The translations under genes were made by a program, and so were the position numbers. Source: Actinophytocola xanthii (GTDB lineage: Bacteria > Actinomycetota > Actinomycetes > Mycobacteriales > Pseudonocardiaceae). From it: a stretch of 64,000 bases of DNA. Below, in pieces: positions 29,184 to 37,927 of the stretch (position 1 is its first letter; every line of letters begins with the position of its first letter). The DNA is taken from positions 1 through 64,000 of the forward strand of contig NZ_MSIE01000032.1 in assembly GCF_001921205.1 (NCBI RefSeq), in the 5' to 3' direction. The notes beneath the pieces were generated by a model, which did no database searches, had not been told where the DNA came from, and saw only the letters and a list, made by a program, of their open reading frames with translations.

Positions 29184-30512
29184 ATGACGCTCGCCATACC
29201 CCATGCCCGTGCCGTGTCCGACGCCGTGCCACCCGTCCTCGGCGCCGGGCTGGCCGTGCCGCTGGTCGACGGCCGGTCGGTGCCCTACGCGAACCTCGAC
29301 CACGCCGCCAGCGCCCCGTGCCTGCGGGCGGTGCGCGACGCCGTCGACGAGCTGCTGCCCTGGTACGCCAGCGTGCACCGCGGCGCCGGCCTCGCCTCCC
29401 AGGTGTCCACCCGGGTCTACGAGCACGCCCGCACCGTGGTCCGGGAGTTCGTCGGCGCCCGCCGCACCGACGCGGTGGTGTTCACCCGCAACACCACCGA
29501 CGCGCTGAACCTGCTGGCCAGGGCCTTGCCGAAGGGCACGTCGGTGGTGGTGTTCGACACCGACCACCACGCGGCGCTGCTGCCCTGGCGGGGTCGGCTC
29601 GTGCGCCGCATCTCGACGGTGGCCGCCCTGGACGCGGCCCTGCGGAGCTGTCCGACCGGTCCCCGGCTGGTCGTGGTGACCGGCGCGTCCAACGTGACCG
29701 GTGAGCTGTGGCCGGTCTCGGAGGTTGTCTCGGTGGCCCGTGGCCACGGTGCGCGGGTGGTGCTGGACGCCGCCCAGCTCGCGCCGCACCGGCCGGTCGA
29801 CATCCGCGCGCTCGACGTCGACTACGTCGTGCTGTCCGGCCACAAGCTCTACGCGCCCTTCGGGGTGGGTGCCCTGGTCGGTCGCGCCGACTGGCTCCGC
29901 GCGGCGGCCCCGTACCTGGCCGGCGGCGGGGCGACCAGCCAGGTCCATGACGACCTGAGCGTCACCTGGGCGGTCGGCGTGGAGCGGCACGAGGCCGGTA
30001 CCCCGAACGTGGTCGGCGCCCATGCCCTGGCCGTGGCCTGCGCGACGATCGCCGACTGGGGTTGGGACGCGATCATCGCCCACGAGCGGGCGCTGCTGGC
30101 CCGGCTGCGCGCGGGCCTCGCCGGCGTCCCCGGGGTCCGCCAGCTCAGCCTGTTCGGGGCCGAACGCTCGGCCGACCGGGTCGCTGTCGTCAGCTTCGCC
30201 GTCGACGGCCAGGACCCCGGCCTGCTGGCCGCGGCGCTCTCGGCCGAGCACGGCATCGGCGTGCGCGACGGCGCCTTCTGCGCGCACGTGGCGACCCGGC
30301 GCCTGCTGGCCACGGCGGGGGCGGCCGGCACCCGTGCCCTGCGCGCCAGCATCGGCCTGGGTACCACGGAGGAGCACGTCGACCGCCTGGTCGCCGCGCT
30401 GCACACGCTGGTAGCCGACGGTCCTCGGTGGACCTACGAGCTGGTGGACGGTCGTTGGACGCCGACTCCGGACCCCCGCCCACTGCCGCCGTTCCTCGGC
30501 GGGGACGCCTAG
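29184..30512 (+). CDS. Class V aminotransferase / cysteine desulfurase-like PLP enzyme under SAM-IV control
   Basis: Cytoplasmic fold-type I PLP enzyme. ATG 29184 has GGGAG about 8 nt upstream. The 442-aa sequence has an NLDHAASAP start, TRNTTDALNLLA for phosphate binding, DAAQLAPH with the PLP Asp, and the Schiff-base lysine in SGHKLYAPFGVG (Lys221). This is the SufS/NifS superfamily. The C-terminus has GVRDGAFCAHVATRRLL with one Cys. The SAM-IV leader implies a role in sulfur amino acid metabolism, for example mobilising sulfur from cysteine or a related thiol, but the substrate is unknown. No sulfur-assimilation gene is adjacent; lspA follows after 35 nt. Confidence 0.85.
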   Translation: MTLAIPHARAVSDAVPPVLGAGLAVPLVDGRSVPYANLDHAASAPCLRAVRDAVDELLPWYASVHRGAGLASQVSTRVYEHARTVVREFVGARRTDAVVFTRNTTDALNLLARALPKGTSVVVFDTDHHAALLPWRGRLVRRISTVAALDAALRSCPTGPRLVVVTGASNVTGELWPVSEVVSVARGHGARVVLDAAQLAPHRPVDIRALDVDYVVLSGHKLYAPFGVGALVGRADWLRAAAPYLAGGGATSQVHDDLSVTWAVGVERHEAGTPNVVGAHALAVACATIADWGWDAIIAHERALLARLRAGLAGVPGVRQLSLFGAERSADRVAVVSFAVDGQDPGLLAAALSAEHGIGVRDGAFCAHVATRRLLATAGAAGTRALRASIGLGTTEEHVDRLVAALHTLVADGPRWTYELVDGRWTPTPDPRPLPPFLGGDA

Positions 30513-30535
30513 GGCACGTCGGTTCGCCGGCCGTG

Positions 30536-30541
30536 GACAAT
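30536..30541 (+). promoter_or_regulatory. -10-like box of lspA
   Basis: GACAAT ends 6 nt before the lspA GTG at 30548, in a gap without a Shine-Dalgarno sequence. It supports a leaderless lspA transcript separate from the riboswitch-controlled gene upstream. Confidence 0.4.
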
Positions 30542-30547
30542 GGTCGG

Positions 30548-31207
30548 GTGAGTGACGAGCGCAGCACCGACACGCCGGCCGACACCGGAGCCGACACCGG
30601 AGCCGACACGGAGGTCGAGACCCGGGCCGAGGCTTCCGGCGCGGAGCCCGAGGGCGAGGCAGAGGACCCGAAGGCCCCGACGGAGCCGTTGCCGCCGCGT
30701 CGGGCCTGGCTGTTCGCGCTCGTCGCCCCGATCGTGCTGGTCGCTGACGTGGTCACCAAGGTCGTGGCGGTCGCGACACTGGACGGCGAACCGCCGGTGC
30801 GGGTGCTGGGTGGGTTCGTCTACCTGCAGATCGTGCGCAATCCGGGCGCCGCGTTCGGCATGGCGACCGGGATGACCTGGCTGCTCACGCTGGTCGCCAT
30901 CGGTGTGGTGGTCGCGATCATCTGGATCATGCCGAAGCTGCGCTCGGTCGGCTGGGCGGTCGGGCTCGCGCTCGTGCTGGCCGGCGCGCTGGGCAACCTC
31001 GTCGACCGGTTCTTCCGTGAGCCGGGTCCGCTGCGCGGCCACGTCGTCGACTTCGTCTCGGTGTTCGCCCCCAACGGCGACGCCTTCCCGGTGTTCAACG
31101 TCGCCGACTCCTCGATCGTCTGCGGCGGGGCGCTGATCGTGCTCATGGCCCTGCTGGGCCGGGACTACGACGGCAGTTCGACGAGGGAGACGAGGGAGCG
31201 GGCGTGA
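30548..31207 (+). CDS. lspA: Lipoprotein signal peptidase LspA (signal peptidase II)
   Basis: Aspartic membrane protease that removes signal peptides from prolipoproteins. 219 aa with four transmembrane helices after an unusually long acidic cytoplasmic N-terminus (about 50 residues, with three ADTG/ADTE units in a row). Catalytic Asp153 lies in GNLVDRF and Asp187 in FNVADSS, with VRNPGAAFG between helices 1 and 2, all family signatures. Substrates nearby include the three lipoproteins of this window. The stop overlaps the next GTG (GTGA). Confidence 0.95.
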   Translation: MSDERSTDTPADTGADTGADTEVETRAEASGAEPEGEAEDPKAPTEPLPPRRAWLFALVAPIVLVADVVTKVVAVATLDGEPPVRVLGGFVYLQIVRNPGAAFGMATGMTWLLTLVAIGVVVAIIWIMPKLRSVGWAVGLALVLAGALGNLVDRFFREPGPLRGHVVDFVSVFAPNGDAFPVFNVADSSIVCGGALIVLMALLGRDYDGSSTRETRERA

Positions 31208-32130
31208 CCTCACGCACGCTGCCGGTGCCCGACGGCCTGGACGGGATGCGGGTGGACGCCGGGCTCGCCAAGCTCCTCGGCCTGTCCCGGACCGCCGTGG
31301 CCGCGATCGCCGAATCCGGGGACGTCAGCCTGGACGGCCGGCCGGCCGGTAAGTCCGACCGGCTCGTGGCCGGGGCGTGGCTCGAGGTCACCCTGCCCGA
31401 CCCGGACCGGCCGGTCGAGGTCGAGGCGGTCGCCGTCGCCGGCATGAGCATCCTCCACGAGGACGACGACCTGATCGTCGTGGACAAGCCGGTGGGCGTC
31501 GCCGCGCACCCCAGCCCGGGCTGGACCGGTCCCACCGTCGTCGGCGGGCTCGCCGCCGCCGGTATCCGGGTCTCCACCTCGGGCGCCGCCGAGCGCCAGG
31601 GCGTGGTGCACCGGCTGGACGTGGGCACGACCGGCGTGATGGCCGTGGCCAAGAGCGAGCACGCGTACACCGTGCTGAAGCGGGCGTTCAAGGAGCGGAC
31701 GGTCGACAAGGGCTACCACGCCCTCGTCCAGGGCCACCCCGACCCAACCTCCGGCACGATCGACGCCCCGATCGACCGGCACCCCAAGCACGACTACAAG
31801 TTCGCGGTGGTCGCCAGCGGGCGGCCCAGCGTGACCCACTACGAGGTGCTGGAGGCGTTCCGCGCGGCGTCGCTGGTCGACATCAGGCTGGAGACCGGGC
31901 GCACCCACCAGATCCGCGTCCACTTCGCGGCGCTGCGCCACCCGTGCGTCGGCGACCTCACCTACGGCGCGGACCCCGTGCTCGCCAAGCGTCTCGGCCT
32001 GACCCGGCAGTGGCTGCATGCCCGACGCCTCGCCTTCGACCACCCGGCGGACGGCCGGCGGGTCGAGTTCGTCAGCGAGTACCCGGACGACCTACGTGCC
32101 GCACTGGACCGACTCGCCGAGGAGAGCTGA
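31204..32130 (+). CDS. RluA/RluD family 23S rRNA pseudouridine synthase
   Basis: Converts uridines of large-subunit rRNA to pseudouridine. 308 aa: an N-terminal S4 RNA-binding domain (about residues 12-75, [18 protein letters not shown]... [11 protein letters not shown]) and a catalytic domain with [17 protein letters not shown], whose Asp is the nucleophile. [27 protein letters not shown] is also a family motif. It is coupled to lspA by a GTGA overlap; lspA-rluD is the usual pairing in many bacteria. Whether the target is the RluD site set is not provable here. Confidence 0.93.
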   Translation: MTSRTLPVPDGLDGMRVDAGLAKLLGLSRTAVAAIAESGDVSLDGRPAGKSDRLVAGAWLEVTLPDPDRPVEVEAVAVAGMSILHEDDDLIVVDKPVGVAAHPSPGWTGPTVVGGLAAAGIRVSTSGAAERQGVVHRLDVGTTGVMAVAKSEHAYTVLKRAFKERTVDKGYHALVQGHPDPTSGTIDAPIDRHPKHDYKFAVVASGRPSVTHYEVLEAFRAASLVDIRLETGRTHQIRVHFAALRHPCVGDLTYGADPVLAKRLGLTRQWLHARRLAFDHPADGRRVEFVSEYPDDLRAALDRLAEES

Positions 32131-32197
32131 ACACCTCCCGTTCCGCCGCGTCGTCGGCGTAGGTTGTGCGCACTGTGGCCGGGTACGAGGTGGTGCC

Positions 32198-32458
32198 ATG
32201 ACTGAGCTGGACGGCAGGAACGCCTGGGGCGAGGAGAACGACCGCGTGGAGGACCCACGGGTCGACCGCTTCCTGGTCGACGGGGTCCCCCCGGCGGTCA
32301 TCGGGGGTGAGCCGGCGCCGGAGCCGGTGACCTCTGCCGACCCGCCGGCCTACCCCGACCCACCGACCGCGCCGATCCCGGCTGCGGGGCCGGACCAGCG
32401 ACCGCGGCCCGAGCGGCGGTCCTGGCTGGCCAGGGTCCTGCGGCGGGACGCGCCCTAG
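32198..32458 (+). CDS. Small Pro-rich hypothetical protein
   Basis: 86 aa; ATG 32198 preceded by GAGGTGG. The N-terminal half is acidic (ELDGRNAWGEENDRVEDPRVDRFLVDGVPP), the middle is Pro-rich, and the C-terminus is basic (RPERRSWLARVLRR). No transmembrane segment and no domain I recognise. Such short DRFLVDG proteins occur after rluD in actinobacteria, from memory. Its TAG stop lies in a CTAG palindrome shared with the stop of the convergent gene. Confidence 0.6.
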   Translation: MTELDGRNAWGEENDRVEDPRVDRFLVDGVPPAVIGGEPAPEPVTSADPPAYPDPPTAPIPAAGPDQRPRPERRSWLARVLRRDAP

Positions 32459-33459
32459 TTGTCGACCGTCCAGGTCAGCGCGCGGGACTCCTCGTCCGGG
32501 CGCGGGCTCCAGCGCACCTGGGTGACCTCGATGTTCTCCGGCACGACGTAGACCGTGTGCCCGCCGGCGGTCTCACCGGGCGGGACGCCGATGCGGTGCG
32601 GGGGCCGCGAGGACAACGAGACCGGCGCCTTGGAGATCGTCGTCCCGTCGGGCGTGACCAGCACGAGGTACAGGTCGGGCAGCGACTGGAACGCGACCTG
32701 GCCGCGGTTGGTCAGCTCCGTGTGCACCACCACCGACCGCTCACCCTCCTGCAGCCGGTAGCCGGCCGCGGTGAACAGGTAGTCCGCCGGGTCCACCACC
32801 TCGACCAGCTGGATCGCGAGCTTCTCGCCCTCGAGCCCTTCGGTCTGCAGCACGGTGCCGACCTTGCCCTGCCGCACGCCCGCGCCCGGTCGCTCGGTGC
32901 GCACGGTTGGCTGCGTCATCTCCTGCGGCGGTTGGTCGCCGCGCGCCCAGGTCGAGGTCTGCGGCGGTCCCCACGTGCTCATCGGCGCGTCGGCCTGCGG
33001 CAGGGGGACCGGTGAGCTGGGCGGCCCGCTCTGGCTCGGGAACGGCGCGCTCGGCGGCCCGGTGCGCGGTGCGAAGTTCCCCGGCGGCACCGGGTACGGC
33101 CCGGACGGGACCGAGTGGGGTCCGGAGGGCACCGAGTGCGGGCCGGGCGGTACCGACCCGGGCGGGGGCAGTGGCGTGGCGTAGCCGTACTGCGCGGGCA
33201 CCGGCCCGGACGGGGCGGCCTGGTAGGGCGGGTGCGGGTAGCCGTAGGGGACGGGCTGGACGGGCGCCAGCGCCGCACGCAGCCTGGCCGGGTCGCACTC
33301 CACGCCCACGAGCAGGGGCAGGCCGGTCGCGGACAGCGCGACGAGGCGCGAGGCGACCTCCCGCGGGTCCATCCCCAGCCGGGCGGCGACCTCGTGCACC
33401 GCTGCTCTCCCCATCTCGGCGACCACGCCGAGCAGCCGGGCGTCTACCGGATCCGTCAC
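32455..33459 (-). CDS. HTH (AsnC/Lrp-like) plus Pro-rich linker plus DUF4352-like beta domain protein
   Basis: 334 aa, not a known named family. GTG 33459 is chosen because the -10 box TAGCGT ends 7 nt upstream. Residues 1-60 resemble a winged-helix module (DPVDARLLGVVAEMGRAAVHEVAARLGMDPREVASRLVAL). About 70-180 is a long Pro/Gly/Ser/Tyr-rich stretch with repeated SGPHSVP units. The C-terminal ~110 residues form a beta-rich domain (VVVHTELTNRGQVAFQSLPDLYLVLVTPDGT) like DUF4352/telokin-like domains. No transmembrane helix is visible, so it may be a cytoplasmic regulator or adaptor. Function unknown. Confidence 0.7.
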   Translation of the reverse strand: MTDPVDARLLGVVAEMGRAAVHEVAARLGMDPREVASRLVALSATGLPLLVGVECDPARLRAALAPVQPVPYGYPHPPYQAAPSGPVPAQYGYATPLPPPGSVPPGPHSVPSGPHSVPSGPYPVPPGNFAPRTGPPSAPFPSQSGPPSSPVPLPQADAPMSTWGPPQTSTWARGDQPPQEMTQPTVRTERPGAGVRQGKVGTVLQTEGLEGEKLAIQLVEVVDPADYLFTAAGYRLQEGERSVVVHTELTNRGQVAFQSLPDLYLVLVTPDGTTISKAPVSLSSRPPHRIGVPPGETAGGHTVYVVPENIEVTQVRWSPRPDEESRALTWTVDN

Positions 33460-33466
33460 GGTCCGA

Positions 33467-33472
33467 ACGCTA
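33467..33472 (-). promoter_or_regulatory. -10 box of the HTH/Pro-rich gene
   Basis: Minus-strand TAGCGT, seven bases, then the GTG at 33459. No Shine-Dalgarno sequence; leaderless start likely. Confidence 0.5.
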
Positions 33473-33524
33473 CCCGGTTCCCCGAGCAACGCGGCGACAG
33501 CCGCGCCCGTGGCGGCTCGGCTGG

Positions 33525-33530
33525 CAGGAT
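33525..33530 (+). promoter_or_regulatory. -10-like box of the PHP gene
   Basis: CAGGAT ends 6 nt before the GTG at 33537. Weaker than others because the first base is C, but no ribosome site competes with it. Confidence 0.35.
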
Positions 33531-33536
33531 CGGGCC

Positions 33537-34748
33537 GTGCAGATCGTTCACCGCGGCCGCTGGACGCGCGAGGACCGGGCAGCGGACCCCTGGCCCGGTC
33601 TGCCGTTCGAGGTGCCGCCCGCCGGCCCCGGGATCACCGTCGAGCTCGAGGTGGCGCGCCCGGACGCGGTGATCGACCTGGGCTGTGCGGGGGCGGCCGG
33701 CTGGCGCGGCTGGTCCGGCGGTGCGCGCAGCCGTTTCGTGATCACCCCGACCGGTGCAACCCCGGGCTACCTGCCCGGTGAGCTCGAGCCAGGGACCTGG
33801 CAGGTGGTCCTCGGCCTGCACCGGGTGCCGGCGCAGGGCGTCGAGGTGACGGTGACGGTCCGCCCCGGCGGCGAGGTCGAGCCGGAGCGGCCGTGGCCCC
33901 CGGTGCCCGACCGGCCGCCGCGCCGGGTGCTGCCCGCGCTGCCCGGGCTGCGGTGGGTGGCGGCCGACCTGCACGCGCACACGCTCCACTCCGACGGCGA
34001 GCTCACGATCGCGGAGCTGGCCGCCCGGGCGGTCTCGGCCGGTCTCGACGCGCTGGCGGTGACCGACCACAACACCACGAGTCACCACGCCCACCTGGCC
34101 GAGGTCGGCCGGCACTACGGTGTCGCGCTGGTCCCCGGTCAGGAGGTGACGACCGACCTGGGGCACGCGAACGCGTTCGGCGACATCGGCTGGGTCGACT
34201 TCCGCGAGCCGGCGCCGGCCTGGGTGAGCACTGTGCAGGCGCGCGGCGGTCTGCTGTCGGTCAACCACCCGCTGGCGGCCGACTGCGCCTGGCGGCATCC
34301 GCTGCCGCACCGCCCGCCGCTGGCCGAGGTCTGGCACTCCAGCTGGCTCGCGCCGACCTGGGGCGGCCCGGTGGCCTGGTGGCAGGCCTGGGGAGCGGAC
34401 ACCACACCCGTCGGCGGCAGCGACTGGCACCGCCCCGACGGCTCCACCGCTCTGGGCGTGCCCACGACGTGGGTCGCGGTGGACGCGGCCGCGCGGACCC
34501 CGGACGAGCTGGTGCCCGCCGTGCTCGACGGACTGGCGGCCGGGCGGACTGCGGTCTCCCGGGACCGGGAGGCACCCGTGCTGCTTCCGCTGGGTGACGA
34601 GCTGCTCGCGCTGGGCGCTTCCGGCGCGCTGGTCCTCGGACCCGGCTACCGCGCCGCCGTGATGTCCGATTCGGACACTGTGCGGGGCGGTGGCCAGGTC
34701 CTCTGTAGCCATGACGGGAGCGTGCTGGCGCTGGCCGGGCGAAGCTGA
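33537..34748 (+). CDS. PHP domain metal-dependent phosphoesterase with N-terminal beta domain
   Basis: 403 aa. Residues 1-130 form a beta-rich domain that I do not recognise. The PHP phosphoesterase domain begins at about 143 with DLHAHTLHSDGELTI. Metal ligands are the HAH and HSDG motifs, DHNTT, GQEVT, NHP, and the C-terminal GGSDWHRP. Members hydrolyse phosphoester bonds on small molecules or nucleotides; the substrate is unknown. GTG 33537 follows a -10-like box. It lies divergent from the HTH/Pro-rich gene with a 77-nt gap. Confidence 0.82.
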   Translation: MQIVHRGRWTREDRAADPWPGLPFEVPPAGPGITVELEVARPDAVIDLGCAGAAGWRGWSGGARSRFVITPTGATPGYLPGELEPGTWQVVLGLHRVPAQGVEVTVTVRPGGEVEPERPWPPVPDRPPRRVLPALPGLRWVAADLHAHTLHSDGELTIAELAARAVSAGLDALAVTDHNTTSHHAHLAEVGRHYGVALVPGQEVTTDLGHANAFGDIGWVDFREPAPAWVSTVQARGGLLSVNHPLAADCAWRHPLPHRPPLAEVWHSSWLAPTWGGPVAWWQAWGADTTPVGGSDWHRPDGSTALGVPTTWVAVDAAARTPDELVPAVLDGLAAGRTAVSRDREAPVLLPLGDELLALGASGALVLGPGYRAAVMSDSDTVRGGGQVLCSHDGSVLALAGRS

Positions 34749-34750
34749 CC

Positions 34751-34779
34751 TTGTCAGCGGGCCGTCGGTGTTACAAGAT
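34751..34779 (+). promoter_or_regulatory. Promoter of the sugar ABC operon
   Basis: TTGTCA (34751-34756), a 17-nt spacer and CAAGAT (34774-34779). This leaves a leader of about 58 nt ending in GGAGAGG (34831-34837) before the ATG. It starts immediately after the PHP gene stop. Confidence 0.5.
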
Positions 34780-34843
34780 TCCCACATTCGGTCCCCGGTT
34801 GGTGGAAGTCCACCGTCGCCCGCTCGACGAGGAGAGGTGCGCG

Positions 34844-36241
34844 ATGATGCGAGGCAAGGTCGCCCTGGCAGCCGCGGTTGCCGGCGCGTTGGTGCTGTCG
34901 GGCTGTCTCGGGCAGCAGGAGGAGGCCGACTCCGGCCGCAACGCCGACGCGAAGGACGTCACGCTCACGATCACCTCGAACTCGGTCGAGGGCGGCAAGA
35001 ACGAGCTCGGCGCGAAGTGGGTCAACGACTGGGTGATTCCGGAGTTCACCAAGCGGCAGAAGGACAAGGGCGTCAACGTCACGATCAGGCACGACGGGGT
35101 GGGCGTCGACGACGCGGACTACAAGGCCAAGGTCGCCCTGGACTTCGGCACCGACATCGGCGGGGACATCGTCGAGATCGACGGCATCTGGCTCGGCGAG
35201 TTCGCCCAGGGCGGCCAGGTACGCCCGCTCGAGGACGTGGTCGGCGAGGAGGTCGACGGCTGGGACGGCTGGGAGCAGATCCCCGACGCGGTGGAGGCCC
35301 TCGGCGAGTTCGAGGGCAGGCGTTACGGGGTCCCGCTCGGCACCGACGGCCGGGTGATCTTCTTCAACAAGAAGCTGTTCGCCCAGGCCGGGCTGCCCGC
35401 CGACTGGCAGCCCACCTCCTGGGAGGAGATCATCTCCGCCGCGCGGAAGCTCAAGGCGCTGCCCGGCGTGATCCCGTTGCAGCTCAACGCCGGCACTGCC
35501 ATGTCGGAGGCGACGACCATGCAGGGCGTGCTGCCGCTGCTCGCCGGCACCGGCTCGGAGATCTGGGCCGACGGAAAGTGGCAGGGCGGCACCGAGGACG
35601 TGCGCGCGGTGCTCGACGTCTACGAGCAGGTCTACCGCGGCGGTCTTGGCGACCCGGTCCTGCAGCAGGAGGCCAAGGGGCGGGACCGGTCCTTCGAGCT
35701 GTTCGCCCAGAACAAGGTCGGCATGCTGCTGGAGAGCGACTACTTCTGGCGCTCGGTGGTCGACCCGACGACCGGCGTGGCGAAGATGGCCGACCGGGAC
35801 ACCGCGGTCGGCTGGGCGAAGATCCCCGCCATGACTTCTGGCTCCGGTGTGGACGGTCAGGACTTCGTCAGCATGTCCGGCGGTTCGATCCGGGTGATCA
35901 ACCCGAAGACCGAGTTCCCCCAGCAGGCGTGGGAGCTGCTGGAGTTCATGAACTCGGCGGAGGCCACGAAGGCCAGGCTCGGCGACACCGCGCAGATCAC
36001 CCAGCGCGAGGACGTCAACGCCGAGGTGCTCGCCGGCGACCCGATGCTGAGCTTCATCGCCGAGGAGGTCCTGCCGCTGACCCGGTTCCGGCCGGGGCTC
36101 GCCGACTACCCGAAGGTCTCGACCGCGCTGCAGCAGGCGACGGCCGACATCGTCGCGGGCAGCAGCGCGGCGGAGGCCACGGCGGGGTACCAGGAGGCGC
36201 TGGTGAAGGCGGTGGGGGAGGACCAGGTCAGCGGTGGCTAG
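34844..36241 (+). CDS. ABC transporter family 1 extracellular solute-binding lipoprotein
   Basis: Substrate-capturing component of a CUT1-like sugar importer. ATG 34844 has GGAGAGG 6 nt upstream. The 465-aa precursor has a lipobox LSGC (Cys21), then a family 1 periplasmic-binding fold (ITSNSVEGGKNELGAKWVNDWVIPEF, DFGTDIGGDIVEIDG, YGVPLGTDGRVIFFNKKLF, and NKVGMLLESDYFW). Its substrate is probably an oligosaccharide, a disaccharide or a glycoside; sequence alone does not decide. Its last 8 bases overlap the next gene. Confidence 0.9.
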   Translation: MMRGKVALAAAVAGALVLSGCLGQQEEADSGRNADAKDVTLTITSNSVEGGKNELGAKWVNDWVIPEFTKRQKDKGVNVTIRHDGVGVDDADYKAKVALDFGTDIGGDIVEIDGIWLGEFAQGGQVRPLEDVVGEEVDGWDGWEQIPDAVEALGEFEGRRYGVPLGTDGRVIFFNKKLFAQAGLPADWQPTSWEEIISAARKLKALPGVIPLQLNAGTAMSEATTMQGVLPLLAGTGSEIWADGKWQGGTEDVRAVLDVYEQVYRGGLGDPVLQQEAKGRDRSFELFAQNKVGMLLESDYFWRSVVDPTTGVAKMADRDTAVGWAKIPAMTSGSGVDGQDFVSMSGGSIRVINPKTEFPQQAWELLEFMNSAEATKARLGDTAQITQREDVNAEVLAGDPMLSFIAEEVLPLTRFRPGLADYPKVSTALQQATADIVAGSSAAEATAGYQEALVKAVGEDQVSGG

Positions 36242-37109
36242 CCGGGACACCGCCGGCCTCGGCGTCGGGCGAGCAGTCGCGTTCGTCTCGCCCGCGCTGC
36301 TGCTGATCGGGGTGTTCCTGGTCTTCCCGGCGCTGTGGACGATCTACATCGGCATCACCGACTACGCGCTCACCGGTCCCTCCTCGGTCGCACCCAGCGT
36401 GGTCGGGCTGGACAACTTCGTCGAGGCGCTGGACGACGCGCTGTTCACCAACGCGTTGTGGCTGACCGTCGTGTTCGTCCTCGGCTCGGCCGTGATCGGG
36501 CAGAACCTGCTCGGCTTCGCGCTCGCCTGGCTGCTGCGGGGCGCCCGGCCGGCGCTGCGGCGCGTGGTCGAGGGCCTGGTGCTGCTCTCCTGGATCCTGC
36601 CCAGCGTCGTGGTCGCCTACCTGTGGATCGCGGTGCTGGACCGGGACGGTGGCACGCTCGGCGCCCTGCTCGGCTCGCCGGGGACCGCGTGGCTGGTCGA
36701 GTACCCGATGGCGTCGCTGGTCATCTTCAACACCTGGCGGGGCACGGCGTTCTCGATGATGCTCTACGGCTCGGCACTGGCCGCGGTGCCGCCCTCCCAG
36801 CTGGAGACCGCCCGCACGGTCGGCGCGAGCGGCTGGCAGACCGTGCGTGACGTGGTGTTCCCGCACATCCGGGGGCACGTGCTGACCAACACGCTGCTGA
36901 TCTCGCTGTGGACGGCCAACGACTTCACCCCGTTCCTGCTGACCGCTGGCGGCCCCAACCACGAGTCGGAGACCCTGCCGATCTTCATCTACCAGCAGGC
37001 GATCGCGAGCGGCCGGCTCGGCTACGCCGCGGCGATCTCGGTACTGTTGCTGCTGGTCAACCTGGTGGTCGCCGCGCTGTACCTGCTCCTGCTGCGGAGG
37101 CGGTCATGA
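36234..37109 (+). CDS. ABC sugar transporter permease, MalF-like
   Basis: First membrane subunit of the importer. 291 aa with six transmembrane helices and the EAA coupling loop LETARTVGASGWQTVRDVVFPHIRG (about residues 186-211), which docks on the ATPase. GTG 36234 overlaps the binding protein by 8 nt, with GGGGGAGGA upstream. The end overlaps the second permease by ATGA. There are no regulator or hydrolase genes in the operon to hint at the sugar. Confidence 0.9.
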   Translation: MASRDTAGLGVGRAVAFVSPALLLIGVFLVFPALWTIYIGITDYALTGPSSVAPSVVGLDNFVEALDDALFTNALWLTVVFVLGSAVIGQNLLGFALAWLLRGARPALRRVVEGLVLLSWILPSVVVAYLWIAVLDRDGGTLGALLGSPGTAWLVEYPMASLVIFNTWRGTAFSMMLYGSALAAVPPSQLETARTVGASGWQTVRDVVFPHIRGHVLTNTLLISLWTANDFTPFLLTAGGPNHESETLPIFIYQQAIASGRLGYAAAISVLLLLVNLVVAALYLLLLRRRS

Positions 37110-37927
37110 CGACCCGGCAGATGCTGCGCCGCACCGGCTACGTGGCGTTCATGGCGGTGGTGCTGGCGTTCTTCGCGGTGCCGATGCTGTGGCTGGCCTC
37201 CGCGCCGTTCGACAGCGACCCCGGGATCGGCCTGCGCTGGCCGGACTGGACGCTGGCCAACTGGGAGACGACGTTCAACCATCCCTACGCGCTGGGCTCG
37301 TTGGTCAACTCGATCGTGCTGTGCGTCGTCGCGACGGCGGTGACGACGGTGCTCGCCACGCTGGCCGCCTACGCGCTGTCCCGGGTGCGCATCCCGGGCC
37401 GGGACGCGCTGCTGTACGTGTTGCTGCTGCTGTCCAGTGTGGTCACCGGGACGGCGGCGATGGTGCCGATCTTCGTGATGATGTTCCAGCTGGGACTGAT
37501 CAACTCCCAGTACGCGACCGGGCTCGTGATCGCCGGGGGAATGCTGCCGGCGGCGATCTTCATCCTCAAGGACTTCGTCGACTCGGTGCCGCGGTCCTAT
37601 GAGGAGTCGGCAAGGGTGTTCGGCGCGTCGCCGACCCAGGTGCTGCTGCATGTGGTGCTGCCGGTGGCGCGGCCGGGGATCGCGACCATCCTGGTCTGGG
37701 CGTTCGTCCAGGCGTGGGGGAACTTCCTGTTGCCGTTCCTGCTGCTGCGGGACGTGTCGCAGCAGCCGGCGGCGGTGCTGCTGCGCACGCTCAAGGACGA
37801 GGGCGGGAGCGCGAACCTCACGGTGATCCCGGTGTTCTCACTGCTGTACGCGGTTCCGGTGGTGGCGCTGTACTTGTTCGTCAGCAAGCGGTACGGGTTC
37901 CGCTTCCACGGAGGGATCAAGGCCTGA
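37106..37927 (+). CDS. ABC sugar transporter permease, MalG-like
   Basis: Second membrane subunit, 273 aa with six transmembrane helices. The EAA loop reads SYEESARVFGASPTQVLLHVVLPVARPG (about residues 165-192). The ATG overlaps the upstream stop by four bases and its own TGA shares one base with the ATPase ATG (TGATG). Ends with the usual KRYGFRFHGGIKA-like tail; MalG-type permeases end in QRxxVxGLxxGAVKG, so the tail is a variant. Confidence 0.9.
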   Translation: MTTRQMLRRTGYVAFMAVVLAFFAVPMLWLASAPFDSDPGIGLRWPDWTLANWETTFNHPYALGSLVNSIVLCVVATAVTTVLATLAAYALSRVRIPGRDALLYVLLLLSSVVTGTAAMVPIFVMMFQLGLINSQYATGLVIAGGMLPAAIFILKDFVDSVPRSYEESARVFGASPTQVLLHVVLPVARPGIATILVWAFVQAWGNFLLPFLLLRDVSQQPAAVLLRTLKDEGGSANLTVIPVFSLLYAVPVVALYLFVSKRYGFRFHGGIKA

